From Rhodospirillaceae bacterium (GTDB taxonomy: Bacteria > Pseudomonadota > Alphaproteobacteria > GCA-2721365): a stretch of 64,000 nt of DNA. Location of the stretch: NCBI GenBank assembly GCA_002721365.1, contig PBKC01000031.1:1-64000 (forward strand). The letters are read 5' to 3'. The notes below the pieces were generated by a model. It was not told where the DNA came from and searched no databases. It saw only the letters and a list, made by a program, of their open reading frames with translations. Made by a program: the position numbers and the translations under genes. Shown one piece after another: positions 40,252 through 49,420 of this stretch; positions within the stretch are counted from its first letter, which is position 1; each line of letters begins with the position of its first letter.

Positions 40252-42540
40252 ATGGTGATGGCCAAAACCGACGCGACCGCCGGGATCGGTTCCGACGTCG
40301 CCCGCATCGACGGCCGGCTGAAGGTGACGGGGGAGGCCCGCTACGGCTCCGACTTCGCCGTCCCCAACCCCGCCTACGCGGTCTTCAAGACCAGCGCGAT
40401 CGCCCGCGGCCGCATCGCCGCCATCGACGACGGCGCCGCGCGCAGCGTGCCGGGTGTCCTCGACATCCTGACCTACCGCGACGTCGGCGATGAGGTGGGC
40501 GAAGCGGGATTCTTCGCCAGCGGCGGCTATGCCGGGACGACGATCCGCCCGCTCGCCTCCGACCGCATCTGGCATGACGGGCAGATCGTCGCCGTGGTCC
40601 TCGCCGACAGCTTCGAGGCGGCGCGGGAAGCCGCGCATCGCCTCGTCGTCGACTACGCAGCCGAACCGCCGGCGGCAGGCTTCGACGGCCCCGGCGTCGA
40701 GGAGGAGGACGCGAAGAAGGACGATCCGGCCAAGGGCGACGCCGAACGGGCGCTGCGCGAGGCCGCGGTCATGGTGGAGGCGGACTATGCCACGCCCACC
40801 CAGCACCACAACCCGATCGAGCTGTTCACCACCACCTGCGCCTGGACCGGCGACAGGCTGACGATCTGGGAACCGAGCCAGAACGTCTACGGGATCAGGA
40901 ATGGGGTGGCGAAGCAGCTCTCCCTCGATCCCGAGCAGGTCCGGGTCGTCTCGCCCTATGTCGGCGGCGCCTTCGGCTCGCGCGGGTCCTTGACCCAGCG
41001 CACGGCTCTGATCGCCCTGGCCGCAAAGCGTCTCAACCGCCCGGTCAAGCTGATGGCGACCCGTGACCAGGGCTACACCATCGCCACCTATCGCGCCGAG
41101 ACCCGCCACCGGGTTCGGCTCGGGGCCGATGCACAAGGCAGGCTCCAGGCGCTCAGCCACGAGGGATGGGAGGTCACGAGCCGCCCCGATTCCTACAAGG
41201 TCGCCGGCACCAGCGCGACGACGCGGGTCTATGCCTGCTCGAACATCGCCTCGGAAGTAACCATCCTTCATGCCGACCGCAACACGCCGGGTTTCATGCG
41301 CTCACCGCCCGAGGTTCCGTACGTGTTCGCGCTCGAAAGCGCCATGGACGAACTGGCCGTGAAGCTCGGCATGGACCCGATCGAGCTTCGGCGGATCAAC
41401 GATACCGACGTCGAGCCCGTCGGCGGCAAGCCCTTCACCACCCGTTCGCTGATGAAGTGCTTCGACGCCGGGGCGAAGGCGTTCGGGTGGTCCGAGCGCG
41501 ATCCCACGCCGGGATCGATGCGCGACGGCGACTGGCTGGTCGGCTGGGGCTGCGCGACCACCCTCTACCCGACCCACATCGCCCCGGCGACCGCACGCGT
41601 CACCTTGACCCCGGCCGGGAAGGCCATCGTCAGGACCGCGGCGCACGACATCGGCACCGGCGCCTATACCGCCATCGCCCTGACCGCAGCCGACCGCCTC
41701 GGCCTGCCCCTGGACCGGATCGCCGTCGAGATCGGCGACACCAATTTCCCGCCAGCGCCGGTCGCGGGGGGATCGAACACGACGGCGAGCGTCTGCAACG
41801 TGGTCGCCAAGGCTTGCGAGCAGGTCCGCGGCCAGTTGGCCTCGGCGGTCACGGCGGCCGGCGACGGCCCGTTCGCGGGAAGCGATCCGAACGCCCTGAT
41901 CCTCGCCGAAGGCGAACTCCGCGGCCCCGGCAACGCGTCGGAGGCTATCGGTGACGCGATGGCCCGGGCTTCGAGCGGTGCGATCGAGGCCTATGCCGAG
42001 AACGTGCCCGACGGGCTGCAGCAGAAGGCGCTGGGCCAGCTCTACCAGGGCCTCCCAGCCCTGACGGGCGGCGCGCAGATGGAGGATCGCGCGCAGTTCG
42101 CATTCGGCGCCGAGTTCATCGAAGTGCGCGTGAACGCCCGCACGCGGGAGATCCGCTGCCCCCGCGCCCTCGGGGTCTTTGCGGCCGGGCAGATCGTCAG
42201 CCGGCGGACAGCCGAAAGCCAGCTGATAGGCGGGCTGATCTGGGGGATGTCCTCGGCCCTCCACGAGGTGACGGAGATCGACCGCGGGGCAGCCCGCTAC
42301 TACAACGACGATCTCGCCGAGTATCTCATCCCCGTGAACGCGGACATCGGCAAGGTCGAGGTCATGATCCTTCCCGAGGATGACGAGCAGGTGAATGCGC
42401 TCGGCATCAAGGGCCTGGGCGAACTCGGCAACGTCGGGACCAACGCCGCCATCGCCAATGCCGTTTATCACGCGACGGGCGTCCGCATTCGGAGCCTGCC
42501 GATCCGGATCGAGAAGCTTCTCGGCGACCGCTCGGCCTGA
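40252..42540 (+). CDS. paoC: Periplasmic aldehyde oxidoreductase, molybdenum cofactor subunit
   Basis: 762 residues. Aldehyde-oxidase/xanthine-dehydrogenase large subunit with both Ald_Xan_dh domains: RIDGRLKVTGEARYGSDF, VEADYATPTQHHNPIELFTTTCAW, YVGGAFGSRG, DIGTGAYTAIALTAADRLGLP and the C-terminal IKGLGELGNVG with the candidate catalytic Glu E724. PaoC oxidises aromatic aldehydes in E. coli using a molybdopterin cytosine dinucleotide cofactor. A PaoD-type maturation chaperone, usually next in the E. coli operon, is missing here. ATG 40258 is an alternative start. A long inverted repeat follows. Confidence 0.93.
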   Translation: MVMAKTDATAGIGSDVARIDGRLKVTGEARYGSDFAVPNPAYAVFKTSAIARGRIAAIDDGAARSVPGVLDILTYRDVGDEVGEAGFFASGGYAGTTIRPLASDRIWHDGQIVAVVLADSFEAAREAAHRLVVDYAAEPPAAGFDGPGVEEEDAKKDDPAKGDAERALREAAVMVEADYATPTQHHNPIELFTTTCAWTGDRLTIWEPSQNVYGIRNGVAKQLSLDPEQVRVVSPYVGGAFGSRGSLTQRTALIALAAKRLNRPVKLMATRDQGYTIATYRAETRHRVRLGADAQGRLQALSHEGWEVTSRPDSYKVAGTSATTRVYACSNIASEVTILHADRNTPGFMRSPPEVPYVFALESAMDELAVKLGMDPIELRRINDTDVEPVGGKPFTTRSLMKCFDAGAKAFGWSERDPTPGSMRDGDWLVGWGCATTLYPTHIAPATARVTLTPAGKAIVRTAAHDIGTGAYTAIALTAADRLGLPLDRIAVEIGDTNFPPAPVAGGSNTTASVCNVVAKACEQVRGQLASAVTAAGDGPFAGSDPNALILAEGELRGPGNASEAIGDAMARASSGAIEAYAENVPDGLQQKALGQLYQGLPALTGGAQMEDRAQFAFGAEFIEVRVNARTREIRCPRALGVFAAGQIVSRRTAESQLIGGLIWGMSSALHEVTEIDRGAARYYNDDLAEYLIPVNADIGKVEVMILPEDDEQVNALGIKGLGELGNVGTNAAIANAVYHATGVRIRSLPIRIEKLLGDRSA

Positions 42541-42630
42541 CCCGTACCGAACCGGAAGCGACAACCCCGCACTGCAGCGGGCGCTGCCCGTACCGAGTCC
42601 CCGAAGGGCTTGTCGCCGACGGTACGGGTC
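42539..42630 (+). terminator. Long nested inverted repeat after paoC
   Basis: Outer arms GACCCGTACC (42539-42548) and GGTACGGGTC (42621-42630) are perfect; a second pair GCGACAA (42558-42564) and TTGTCGC (42610-42616) lies inside, and a small hairpin GCAGCG/CGCTGC is at the centre. The outer right arm is followed by CTATTT. The whole 92-base structure starts inside the paoC stop codon, consistent with a terminator or a 3' stabilising structure. Confidence 0.5.
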
Positions 42631-42768
42631 CTATTTCAGCCAGTACCGGCCTCTGCCGCACTGCAAAAAATCTGTGACGCCCCCTTGACCTTAGTTTGTA
42701 ATAACTCCAATTTGCGTTCTGTCAGATAGCAACCCTCCCTAACGCAACGTCAGACGAAAGGTGAACCA

Positions 42769-43293
42769 ATGCGACAAGTCGGCGATCGGGTCCCCGACGT
42801 AACCTTCCATACCCGCAAGGACGGCAACTGGGTCGATGTGACCAGCAAGGACATCTTCGACGGCAAGACGGTCGTCGTGTTCGCCCTCCCGGGCGCCTTC
42901 ACGCCGACCTGCTCCTCGACCCATCTGCCGGGCTACATGGCCCATGCCGACGAGCTTGCGGCCGAAGGCGTCGACGACATTTATTGCCTGTCGGTGAACG
43001 ACAGCTTCGTGATGAACGCCTGGGCCAAGGACCAGGGCGTCGACGACGAGGTCAAGGTGATCCCCGACGGCAGCGGCCATTTCACGCGTGAGATGGGCAT
43101 GCTCGTCGACAAGGACGAGCTCGGCTTCGGCTACCGTTCGTGGCGCTATTCGATGCTGGTTCGCGACGGCAAGATCGAGAAGATGTTCGTCGAAGACCGG
43201 AACGAGCCGGGCGACCCGTTCAAGGTCAGCGACGCCAAGACGATGCTCGACTACCTGCGCGGCGAGGGCAAGGCCGCGGCGGCGGCCGAGTAA
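42769..43293 (+). CDS. Peroxiredoxin, glutathione/glutaredoxin-dependent (Prx5 type)
   Basis: 174 residues. The peroxidatic Cys is C48 in [16 protein letters not shown], the Prx5-group signature; a second Cys, C73 (DIYCLSV), is in the position where some members have another Cys. Prx5 proteins reduce H2O2 and organic peroxides using glutaredoxin and glutathione. A glutaredoxin gene lies 79 bases downstream; in some bacteria the two are fused into a single hybrid protein, so the separate pair fits that partnership. ATG 42769 follows GAAAGGTG. Confidence 0.92.
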   Translation: MRQVGDRVPDVTFHTRKDGNWVDVTSKDIFDGKTVVVFALPGAFTPTCSSTHLPGYMAHADELAAEGVDDIYCLSVNDSFVMNAWAKDQGVDDEVKVIPDGSGHFTREMGMLVDKDELGFGYRSWRYSMLVRDGKIEKMFVEDRNEPGDPFKVSDAKTMLDYLRGEGKAAAAAE

Positions 43294-43372
43294 CGCCCGA
43301 TACATGGTCCGGCGGCACATCCGATGCCGCCGGACGCTCTACCTTTCAACCGCGTTGCAGGAGACTTCTTCC

Positions 43373-43666
43373 GTGCCGAGCGTCGAAATCTACACGACCC
43401 CTTACTGTCCCTTCTGCATTCGCGCCAAGAAGATCCTCAAGAAGCACGGCCTGGATTTCGTCGAAATCGACGTCCAGGCGCCGGATCGCCGCGAGGCGAT
43501 GACCGAACGGGCCGGCGGTCGCACCTCGGTTCCGCAGATATTCTTCGACGGCACACATGTTGGCGGCTGCGACGACCTGCAGGCATTGGAGCGCGAAGGA
43601 AAGCTGGATGGCCAGTCCACCGCCCAAACCACCGGCGAGACCGGGCAGTCGATCCTTCAACTCTGA
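43373..43666 (+). CDS. grxC: Glutaredoxin 3
   Basis: 97 residues from GTG 43373, nine bases after AGGAG at 43359-43363. Dithiol active site CPFC at residues 12-15 (PYCPFCIRAKKIL), the TSVPQIFFDG glutathione-binding cis-Pro loop and GGCDDLQALEREGKLD. Typical GrxC size. The preceding peroxiredoxin is its likely electron acceptor. The frame opens much further upstream inside the peroxiredoxin, but the N-terminal strand VEIYTTPYCPFC fixes the start. Confidence 0.93.
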   Translation: MPSVEIYTTPYCPFCIRAKKILKKHGLDFVEIDVQAPDRREAMTERAGGRTSVPQIFFDGTHVGGCDDLQALEREGKLDGQSTAQTTGETGQSILQL

Positions 43667-43767
43667 TCGAAGAGGCGATTCGCCGCTTCAGGGCCGAACT
43701 TTTCCGCTGAGGGGGCGGACTACCGGTCGGCGTTGCTGCGCGCACGCGGTGTGGCGATAATCCGCCC

Positions 43768-45282
43768 GTGCCCGGGCATCCATCTTCCTCCCCCAATCCC
43801 TTCGACTGGATTTCAGACGGCGCCGCCGCGCCGGAAGACATCGCTCTGCACACACCCGCAGGCAACTGGAGCTATGGTCGCCTCGCCGGCCGAGCCCAGC
43901 GCCTGGCGGCCGGCCTCGCAGGCGGGCTGGGCATCCGACCCGGCGATCGCGTGGCCTGTCTCGATCACAACACGCCGGACTTCCTGGCCACCCTTTTCGC
44001 CTGCGCCCGCCTGGGCGCGGTGATGGTGCCATTGAACTGGCGCCTCGCCCTGCCCGAGCACGACTACATCCTGGAGAACGCTGGCGCCTCGGCGCTGATT
44101 GCCGGCAGCGCCTTTGCCTCCCAGGCCGATGCCCTGCGGGGCTTACGTCCGGACCTGCCGGTTCTGTCGCCTGAGATTCTGGCGGAACGGGGAGAGGATG
44201 AAGCCATCCCCCCGGCCCATACCGCCGACGAAGCGACACCCATTCTGATCGTCTATACCTCCGGCACCACCGGACGGCCGAAAGGAGCGATGCTGAGCCA
44301 CGGCGCGCTGCTGTGGAATGCCCGCAACAGCCTTGCTCTTCACGACCTCACCGCCGCCGACCACGTCCTGACGACGGCGCCGCTGTTCCATGTCGGCGGT
44401 CTCAACATCCAGACCTTGCCGGCTCTTCATGTCGGGGCGCGGGTGACGCTCCACCCGCGCTTTGATCCCGCCGCGACGCTGCACGCCATCGCGACCGAGC
44501 GCCCGACCCAGACAGTCCTGGTCCCCGTTCAGATGAAGGCCATGATCGATTCCCCGGTCTGGGCCGACACCGACCTGTCCAGCCTCCGCATGGTGGTGAC
44601 CGGTTCTTCGATGGTGCCCCTGCCACTGATCGAGGCGTTCCATGCCCGTGGGGTTCCGGTGGTGCAGGTCTACGGCGCCACCGAGACGGCGCCGATCGCG
44701 GTCTGCCTGTCGCATGCGGACGCGGTTCGCAAGATCGGCTCGACAGGCACGCCCGCCGCCCACTGCGAGGCGCGTATCGTCGACGCCGCCGGCAACCCGC
44801 TGGAACCCGGCATGCATGGCGAGATCGTCGTCCGCGGCCCCAACGTCATGAGCGGCTATTGGCGGAACGACACAGCGACGACCGAGGCGCTGAAGGACGG
44901 CTGGTTCCACACCGGCGATATCGGCCATGTCGACCATGAGGGCTATTTCTACGTCAACGACCGCAAGAAGGACCTGATCGTTTCCGGCGGGGAAAACGTC
45001 TACCCGGCCGAGATCGAGCTGATCCTCGCCGAATGCCCGTCGGTCGCCGAGGCTGCGGTGGTGGGCCGAGCCCATCCTCACTGGGGCGAGGTCCCGATCG
45101 CCGTGGTGGTGCCCAACGGCGGCGGCGACCTGGACGCGGAGACCGTGCTCGCCCTGTTCGAGGACCGGCTCGCCCGTTACAAGCATCCGGCCGAGGTCGT
45201 GTTCATCGACGCCTTGCCGCGAAATGCCATGGGGAAAGTGCAGAAGCACGTCCTGCGCGATATGATCGCCGCCCGCAGCTGA
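43768..45282 (+). CDS. AMP-dependent acyl-CoA synthetase/ligase
   Basis: 504 residues from GTG 43768. ANL-superfamily adenylating enzyme: P-loop YTSGTTGRPKGAMLSH, the VYGATETAP motif, GWFHTGDIGHVDHEGYFYVNDRKKDLIVSGGENVYPAEIE hinge region, and the C-terminal Lys in PRNAMGKVQKHVLRD. Resembles medium/long-chain fatty-acid or aromatic-acid CoA ligases (FadD3-like, MenE-like); substrate not readable. The acyl-CoA product would match the TRAP importer genes 63 bases downstream only if the transported solute is an organic acid (inference). Confidence 0.88.
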   Translation: MPGHPSSSPNPFDWISDGAAAPEDIALHTPAGNWSYGRLAGRAQRLAAGLAGGLGIRPGDRVACLDHNTPDFLATLFACARLGAVMVPLNWRLALPEHDYILENAGASALIAGSAFASQADALRGLRPDLPVLSPEILAERGEDEAIPPAHTADEATPILIVYTSGTTGRPKGAMLSHGALLWNARNSLALHDLTAADHVLTTAPLFHVGGLNIQTLPALHVGARVTLHPRFDPAATLHAIATERPTQTVLVPVQMKAMIDSPVWADTDLSSLRMVVTGSSMVPLPLIEAFHARGVPVVQVYGATETAPIAVCLSHADAVRKIGSTGTPAAHCEARIVDAAGNPLEPGMHGEIVVRGPNVMSGYWRNDTATTEALKDGWFHTGDIGHVDHEGYFYVNDRKKDLIVSGGENVYPAEIELILAECPSVAEAAVVGRAHPHWGEVPIAVVVPNGGGDLDAETVLALFEDRLARYKHPAEVVFIDALPRNAMGKVQKHVLRDMIAARS

Positions 45283-45345
45283 GGCTGCGAAAACCGAAGT
45301 GACGGGCGCGCCGCAGCCGGCGCATCCGAGGCAGGGGGAAGATCG

Positions 45346-46377
45346 TTGCGCTTGTCGTTCATTCCGCGATTGGCCGCCGTCGCCGCGGCCCTGATGGCAA
45401 TGGCCGGGACGGCCGGCGCGGCCGACACGATGCTGCGCCTCTCGTCCTGGGTACCGCCCACCCACCTGATCGTCACCGACATCGTTCGCCCCTGGGCCAA
45501 GGCCGTGTCCGAGGCGACCGAAGGCCGGGTCGAGGTGCAGATCCTCGAATCGCCCCTGGGTTCGCCGCCGGCCCATTTCGACATCGCCCGCGACGGGCTT
45601 GCCGACATCACCTATGGCGTTCACGGCTATTCCCCCGGCCGCTTCGTCCTTACCGAGGCGGTGGAGCTTCCGTTCCTCGCCGACAGCGCCGAGGTCCTGT
45701 CCGTGGCCTGGTGGCGCGTCTATCAGCGCATGCTTGCCGAGAAGGGCGAGCATCGTGGCGTCAAGCTGTTGTCGTTATGGACGCACGGGCCGGGACATAT
45801 CTTCAACAGCGTCCGGCCCGTGACCCGGCTCGCCGATCTCGACGGCCTCAAATTCCGGATCGGCGGCGGGGTGGTCAGCCGCATCGCCCCCGCCCTGGGT
45901 ACGGTACCGCTCGCAGCGCCCTCCACGAAGGCCTATGAGCTGCTGTCGAACGGCGTCGCCGACGGGATATTCTTTCCGTACGAATCGGTCGCCTTCTTCA
46001 ATCTGATCCGCCTCGTTCCCTACGGCACGGCCGTACCCGGCGGGCTCTATTCGTCGAGCTTCTTCCTGGTGATGAACCAGCGGAGCTGGAATCGGCTGAG
46101 CGAGGCCGACCAGCAGGCGATCATGCGGGTTTCGGGCGAAACCCTGGCACGGCAGGCCGGCATCGCCTGGGATACCGCCGACCGCCGGGGGCTGGAGGCG
46201 ATGCGGGAGGCCGGGAACGAGATCATCACGATGTCGCCGGAATTCCTGGCTGCCACCAAGGAACGGCTGGCTTTCATCGAGAGCGACTGGACCGCCGTCG
46301 CCGACCGCGAAGGTGTCGACGGCAAGGCGGTGATGAGCGCGTTGCGGGACGAGATCGCGGCGCTGTCGACGCATTGA
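45346..46377 (+). CDS. dctP: TRAP transporter substrate-binding protein (DctP)
   Basis: 343 residues from TTG 45346, seven bases after AGGGGGA (45333-45339). Signal peptide (LRLSFIPRLAAVAAALMAMAGTAGA) then a DctP fold: LRLSSWVPPTHLIVTDIVRPWAKAVSEATEGRV, RDGLADITYGVHGYSPGRF, VTRLADLDGLKFRIGGG with the conserved carboxylate-binding Arg. The TRAP family imports C4-dicarboxylates, sialic acid, aromatic or keto acids; ligand unknown. First of three coupled genes dctP-dctQ-dctM. Confidence 0.93.
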   Translation: MRLSFIPRLAAVAAALMAMAGTAGAADTMLRLSSWVPPTHLIVTDIVRPWAKAVSEATEGRVEVQILESPLGSPPAHFDIARDGLADITYGVHGYSPGRFVLTEAVELPFLADSAEVLSVAWWRVYQRMLAEKGEHRGVKLLSLWTHGPGHIFNSVRPVTRLADLDGLKFRIGGGVVSRIAPALGTVPLAAPSTKAYELLSNGVADGIFFPYESVAFFNLIRLVPYGTAVPGGLYSSSFFLVMNQRSWNRLSEADQQAIMRVSGETLARQAGIAWDTADRRGLEAMREAGNEIITMSPEFLAATKERLAFIESDWTAVADREGVDGKAVMSALRDEIAALSTH

Positions 46378-46859
46378 CACCGGCATCGGCCGCACCTGCC
46401 CGGGTCGTCGCCGCCATCGATCGCACCGTCGCCGGGCTGGCGGCGGCAGCCCTTCTGGCGATGATGGTGCTGACGGTGATCGATGTCGTCGGCCGCTACG
46501 GGTTCGACAGTCCGGTGCCGGGGGCGTTCGAACTTACCGAGCTTCTGATGGCGGTGCTGATCTTCGGCGCCCTGCCGATCGTCTCCGCCCAGGGCCGCCA
46601 TATCGCCATAACCCTGATCGAGGATCGCCTGCCGGCACGAGTGCGAATCGGCCTTGGCCGCATCGTCGATGCGATCGCGACCCTCGTGCTCGCCTTGATG
46701 GCGTGGCGTCTGGCGGTTCTCGCTGGCGATTTCCAGGCCTATGGCGAGGTCACCAGCTATCTCCGCATCGGCCTCGCCCCCTTCGCCTGGTTCGCGGCGC
46801 TGGGGTGCCTGCTGGCCGCAATCTCCGCGGCGGTCGGCGCGACCGGCCGCGACCGCTGA
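46374..46859 (+). CDS. dctQ: TRAP transporter small permease (DctQ)
   Basis: 161 residues, four helices. Starts at TTG 46374 overlapping the dctP stop (TTGA). The DctQ signature RYGFDSPVPGAFELTELLMAVLIFGALPIVSAQGRHI is intact. It forms the membrane partner that stabilises DctM. The large permease gene starts 22 bases later. Confidence 0.93.
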   Translation: MTPASAAPARVVAAIDRTVAGLAAAALLAMMVLTVIDVVGRYGFDSPVPGAFELTELLMAVLIFGALPIVSAQGRHIAITLIEDRLPARVRIGLGRIVDAIATLVLALMAWRLAVLAGDFQAYGEVTSYLRIGLAPFAWFAALGCLLAAISAAVGATGRDR

Positions 46860-46881
46860 TCCCGATCGTCGAAGGTCGCCC

Positions 46882-48174
46882 GTGGAAGCCGCACTGATCG
46901 GATTCGCCTGCCTGCTGGTGCTGATCCTGCTCAGGGTGCCGATCGCCTTCGCCATGGCCATAGTGGGCGTTGCCGGCTTCTCGATCCTGGTCGGGTGGCG
47001 CCCGGCCTTCGCCATGGTCGGGCGGGTGGTCTTCGACAACGCCCTCTCCTACGGGCTGTCGGTGGTGCCGCTGTTCATCCTGATGGGGAACTTCGTCACC
47101 CGCGCAGGGCTTTCGGACCGCCTCTACGCCGCCGCCCATAGTTGGCTCGGCCACCGGCGCGGCGGCCTTGCCATGGCGACGGTTGTCGCCTGCGGCGGCT
47201 TCAGCGCCGTCTGCGGGTCGAGCCTCGCCACCGCCGCGACCATGGCCCGCGTCGCCATGCCCTCGATGCGCCGCTACGGCTATGCCGATTCGCTCGCCGC
47301 CGGGTCGATCGCCGCCGGCGGCACGCTCGGTATCCTGATTCCACCGAGCGTCATCCTGATCCTCTACGGGGTCATGACGTCCCAGGACATCGGCATGCTG
47401 TTCGCCGCCGGTCTGGTCCCCGGTCTCCTGGGAATCCTGCTCTACCTTGCGGCAGTGCGCCTGGCGACCGCCCGGAACCCCGATCTCGGACCGCGTGCCG
47501 AACGTGCGACGGGTCGGGAGCGCCTCAAGGCGCTCGGGCGGGTCTGGGGTGTCCTTCTCCTGTTCGTCGTGGTGATGGGGGGCATCTACGGCGGGGTCTT
47601 CACCCCCACCGAAGCGGCCGGAATCGGCGCCGCCGGCGCGCTGGTCTTCGCCCGCCTGCAGGGCGGGCTCAGTTTCTCCGACCTCGTCGAGGTGCTGACC
47701 GAGACCGCGGTCACCACGGCGACGGTGTTCGCGGTGCTGTTCGGCGCGCTTCTGTTCTCGAACTTCATCAACGTCGCCGGGCTGCCGTCGGCGCTGGCGA
47801 GCTGGGCGGGCGGCCTCGACCTGCCGCCGGCAGCGATCGTCGCCTGCATGCTCGCCGTCTATCTGGTCCTGGGCTGCGTGCTCGAAAGCCTGTCTATGGT
47901 CCTGCTGACCGTGCCGGTCTTCTATCCGCTGGTCCAGCAGCTCGGCCTCGATCTCGTCTGGTTCGGTGTCCTGGTGGTCGTGGTCACCGAGATCAGCCTG
48001 ATCACCCCACCGGTCGGGCTCAACGTCTACGTTCTCCGCAGCGTGCTGCCCGACGTCCGCGCCGAGACGATCTTCCGCGGCATCCTGCCCTTCATCCTCG
48101 CCGACGTGGTCCGGCTCGCCCTCATCGCAGGGGTGCCGGCGATAACATTGCTGCTACCGTCAGTCCTGCGTTGA
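46882..48174 (+). CDS. dctM: TRAP transporter large permease (DctM)
   Basis: 430 residues from GTG 46882, preceded by AAGG at 46872-46875. Twelve or so helices with the DctM hallmarks VPLFILMGNFVTRAGLSDRLY, ACGGFSAVCGSSLATAATMARVAMPSMRRYGY, LGILIPPSVILILYG, GVFTPTEAAGIGA and EISLITPPVGLNVYVL. It uses the Na+ gradient to drive uptake. The frame upstream of 46882 lies inside dctQ and is not coding. Confidence 0.95.
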   Translation: MEAALIGFACLLVLILLRVPIAFAMAIVGVAGFSILVGWRPAFAMVGRVVFDNALSYGLSVVPLFILMGNFVTRAGLSDRLYAAAHSWLGHRRGGLAMATVVACGGFSAVCGSSLATAATMARVAMPSMRRYGYADSLAAGSIAAGGTLGILIPPSVILILYGVMTSQDIGMLFAAGLVPGLLGILLYLAAVRLATARNPDLGPRAERATGRERLKALGRVWGVLLLFVVVMGGIYGGVFTPTEAAGIGAAGALVFARLQGGLSFSDLVEVLTETAVTTATVFAVLFGALLFSNFINVAGLPSALASWAGGLDLPPAAIVACMLAVYLVLGCVLESLSMVLLTVPVFYPLVQQLGLDLVWFGVLVVVVTEISLITPPVGLNVYVLRSVLPDVRAETIFRGILPFILADVVRLALIAGVPAITLLLPSVLR

Positions 48175-48243
48175 TCGCGCCTCGCAATTCGGCGCAGCAT
48201 CGCCAATTATCGCGGGAAATACGTCAGCCTGTCGGAGACCATA

Positions 48244-49374
48244 TTGGCGACCACCTGCGACTTCCTGATCATCGGCGGCGGCATCGCCGGCGCCTCGGCC
48301 GCCTATGAACTGGCGCGCCTCGGCTCTGTCATCCTCCTGGAGCGGGAGAGCCAGCCCGGCTACCACACGACCGGCCGGTCGGCGGCGTTCTTTACCGAGA
48401 ACTACGGCAACCGCGCAATCCGCGGCCTGACCATCGCCAGCCGGTCGTTCCTCACCGATCCGCCGGACGGCTTCACCGAGCATCCGCTGATGCTTCCTGG
48501 CGGCATCGTCTTCATCGCCCGGGCCGATCAGGCCGAAAGCTACCGTGAGGCGGTGGAGGAAGCGCGTTTGCTCACCGAGATCGAGGAGGTGGGGCCCGAG
48601 GAGACGGTGCGTCTGGTGCCCGTCCTCAGACCCGACTACGCGGCCCACGCCTTCTTCGAACCCGAGGCGATGTACATGGACGTCGCCCTGATCCACCGGG
48701 GCTTCCTGCGTGGACTGACCGTGCGCGGCGGTCGTCTGGTCACCGACTCGGAAGTGACCGCCATCGCCCGCGAGGGAAGCGGCTGGCGGGTCGAAGCCGG
48801 GGGCGAGACCTATGCGGCTTCGACGATCGTCAATGCCGCGGGCGCCTGGGCCGACGTCGTCGCCGGGCTTGCCGGCGTACCGCCCATCGGCCTGATGCCG
48901 AAACGCCGGACGGTCATCATCTATCCGGGGCCCGACGGGAAACCGGTGCCGCACGGGCCCATGGTGATCGACGTCGACGAGCAATTCTACTTCAAGCCCG
49001 AAGCGGGCAAGTTCCTCGCTTCGCCGGCGGACGAAACCCCGTCGCCGCCCTGTGATGCCCAGCCGGAGGAGCTGGATATCGCCACTGTGGTCGACCGGGT
49101 GGAGCGGGCCGTCACGTTCCGGATCGGCCGCATCGAGCACAGCTGGGCCGGCCTCCGGAGCTTCGTCGCCGATCGCTCGCCGGTAATGGGCCCCGATCCG
49201 GCAGCGCCGGGCTTCTTCTGGCTGGCGGGCCAAGGCGGCTACGGGATCATGACCTCTCCGGCCATGGGGCGCGCCGTCGCCTCCCTGGCGGGTGCCGAGG
49301 ATTGGCCGGCCGACCTTACCGCGCTCGATGTCACCGCCGAGACGCTGGCGCCGCGGCGGCCCGGACTGACGTGA
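48244..49374 (+). CDS. FAD-dependent D-amino-acid dehydrogenase, DauA (D-arginine dehydrogenase)-like
   Basis: 376 residues from TTG 48244, preceded by CGGAGA. DAO-family flavoprotein with the dinucleotide motif IIGGGIAGASAAYEL, the DauA-type block SQPGYHTTGRSAAFFTENYGN, INAAGAWAD-like VNAAGAWADVVA and the C-terminal FAD-binding FFWLAGQGGYGIMTSPA. DauA oxidises D-arginine and other D-amino acids to keto acids and ammonia. The TRAP importer ends 69 bases upstream, so the operon may import and oxidise a D-amino acid or related compound (inference). Confidence 0.82.
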   Translation: MATTCDFLIIGGGIAGASAAYELARLGSVILLERESQPGYHTTGRSAAFFTENYGNRAIRGLTIASRSFLTDPPDGFTEHPLMLPGGIVFIARADQAESYREAVEEARLLTEIEEVGPEETVRLVPVLRPDYAAHAFFEPEAMYMDVALIHRGFLRGLTVRGGRLVTDSEVTAIAREGSGWRVEAGGETYAASTIVNAAGAWADVVAGLAGVPPIGLMPKRRTVIIYPGPDGKPVPHGPMVIDVDEQFYFKPEAGKFLASPADETPSPPCDAQPEELDIATVVDRVERAVTFRIGRIEHSWAGLRSFVADRSPVMGPDPAAPGFFWLAGQGGYGIMTSPAMGRAVASLAGAEDWPADLTALDVTAETLAPRRPGLT

Positions 49375-49420
49375 GAAACGGACTAGATCAAGATCGTCTC
49401 AGGTCGAATGGTGGGAGAGA

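Noticed and set aside
39946..42564. Two long minus-strand frames over paoC
   Set aside because: Composition-driven shadows of the molybdenum subunit; no start signals or motifs.
44143..45753. A 536-codon minus-strand frame over the acyl-CoA ligase and dctP
   Set aside because: Antisense shadow; the ligase and DctP motifs on the other strand are decisive.
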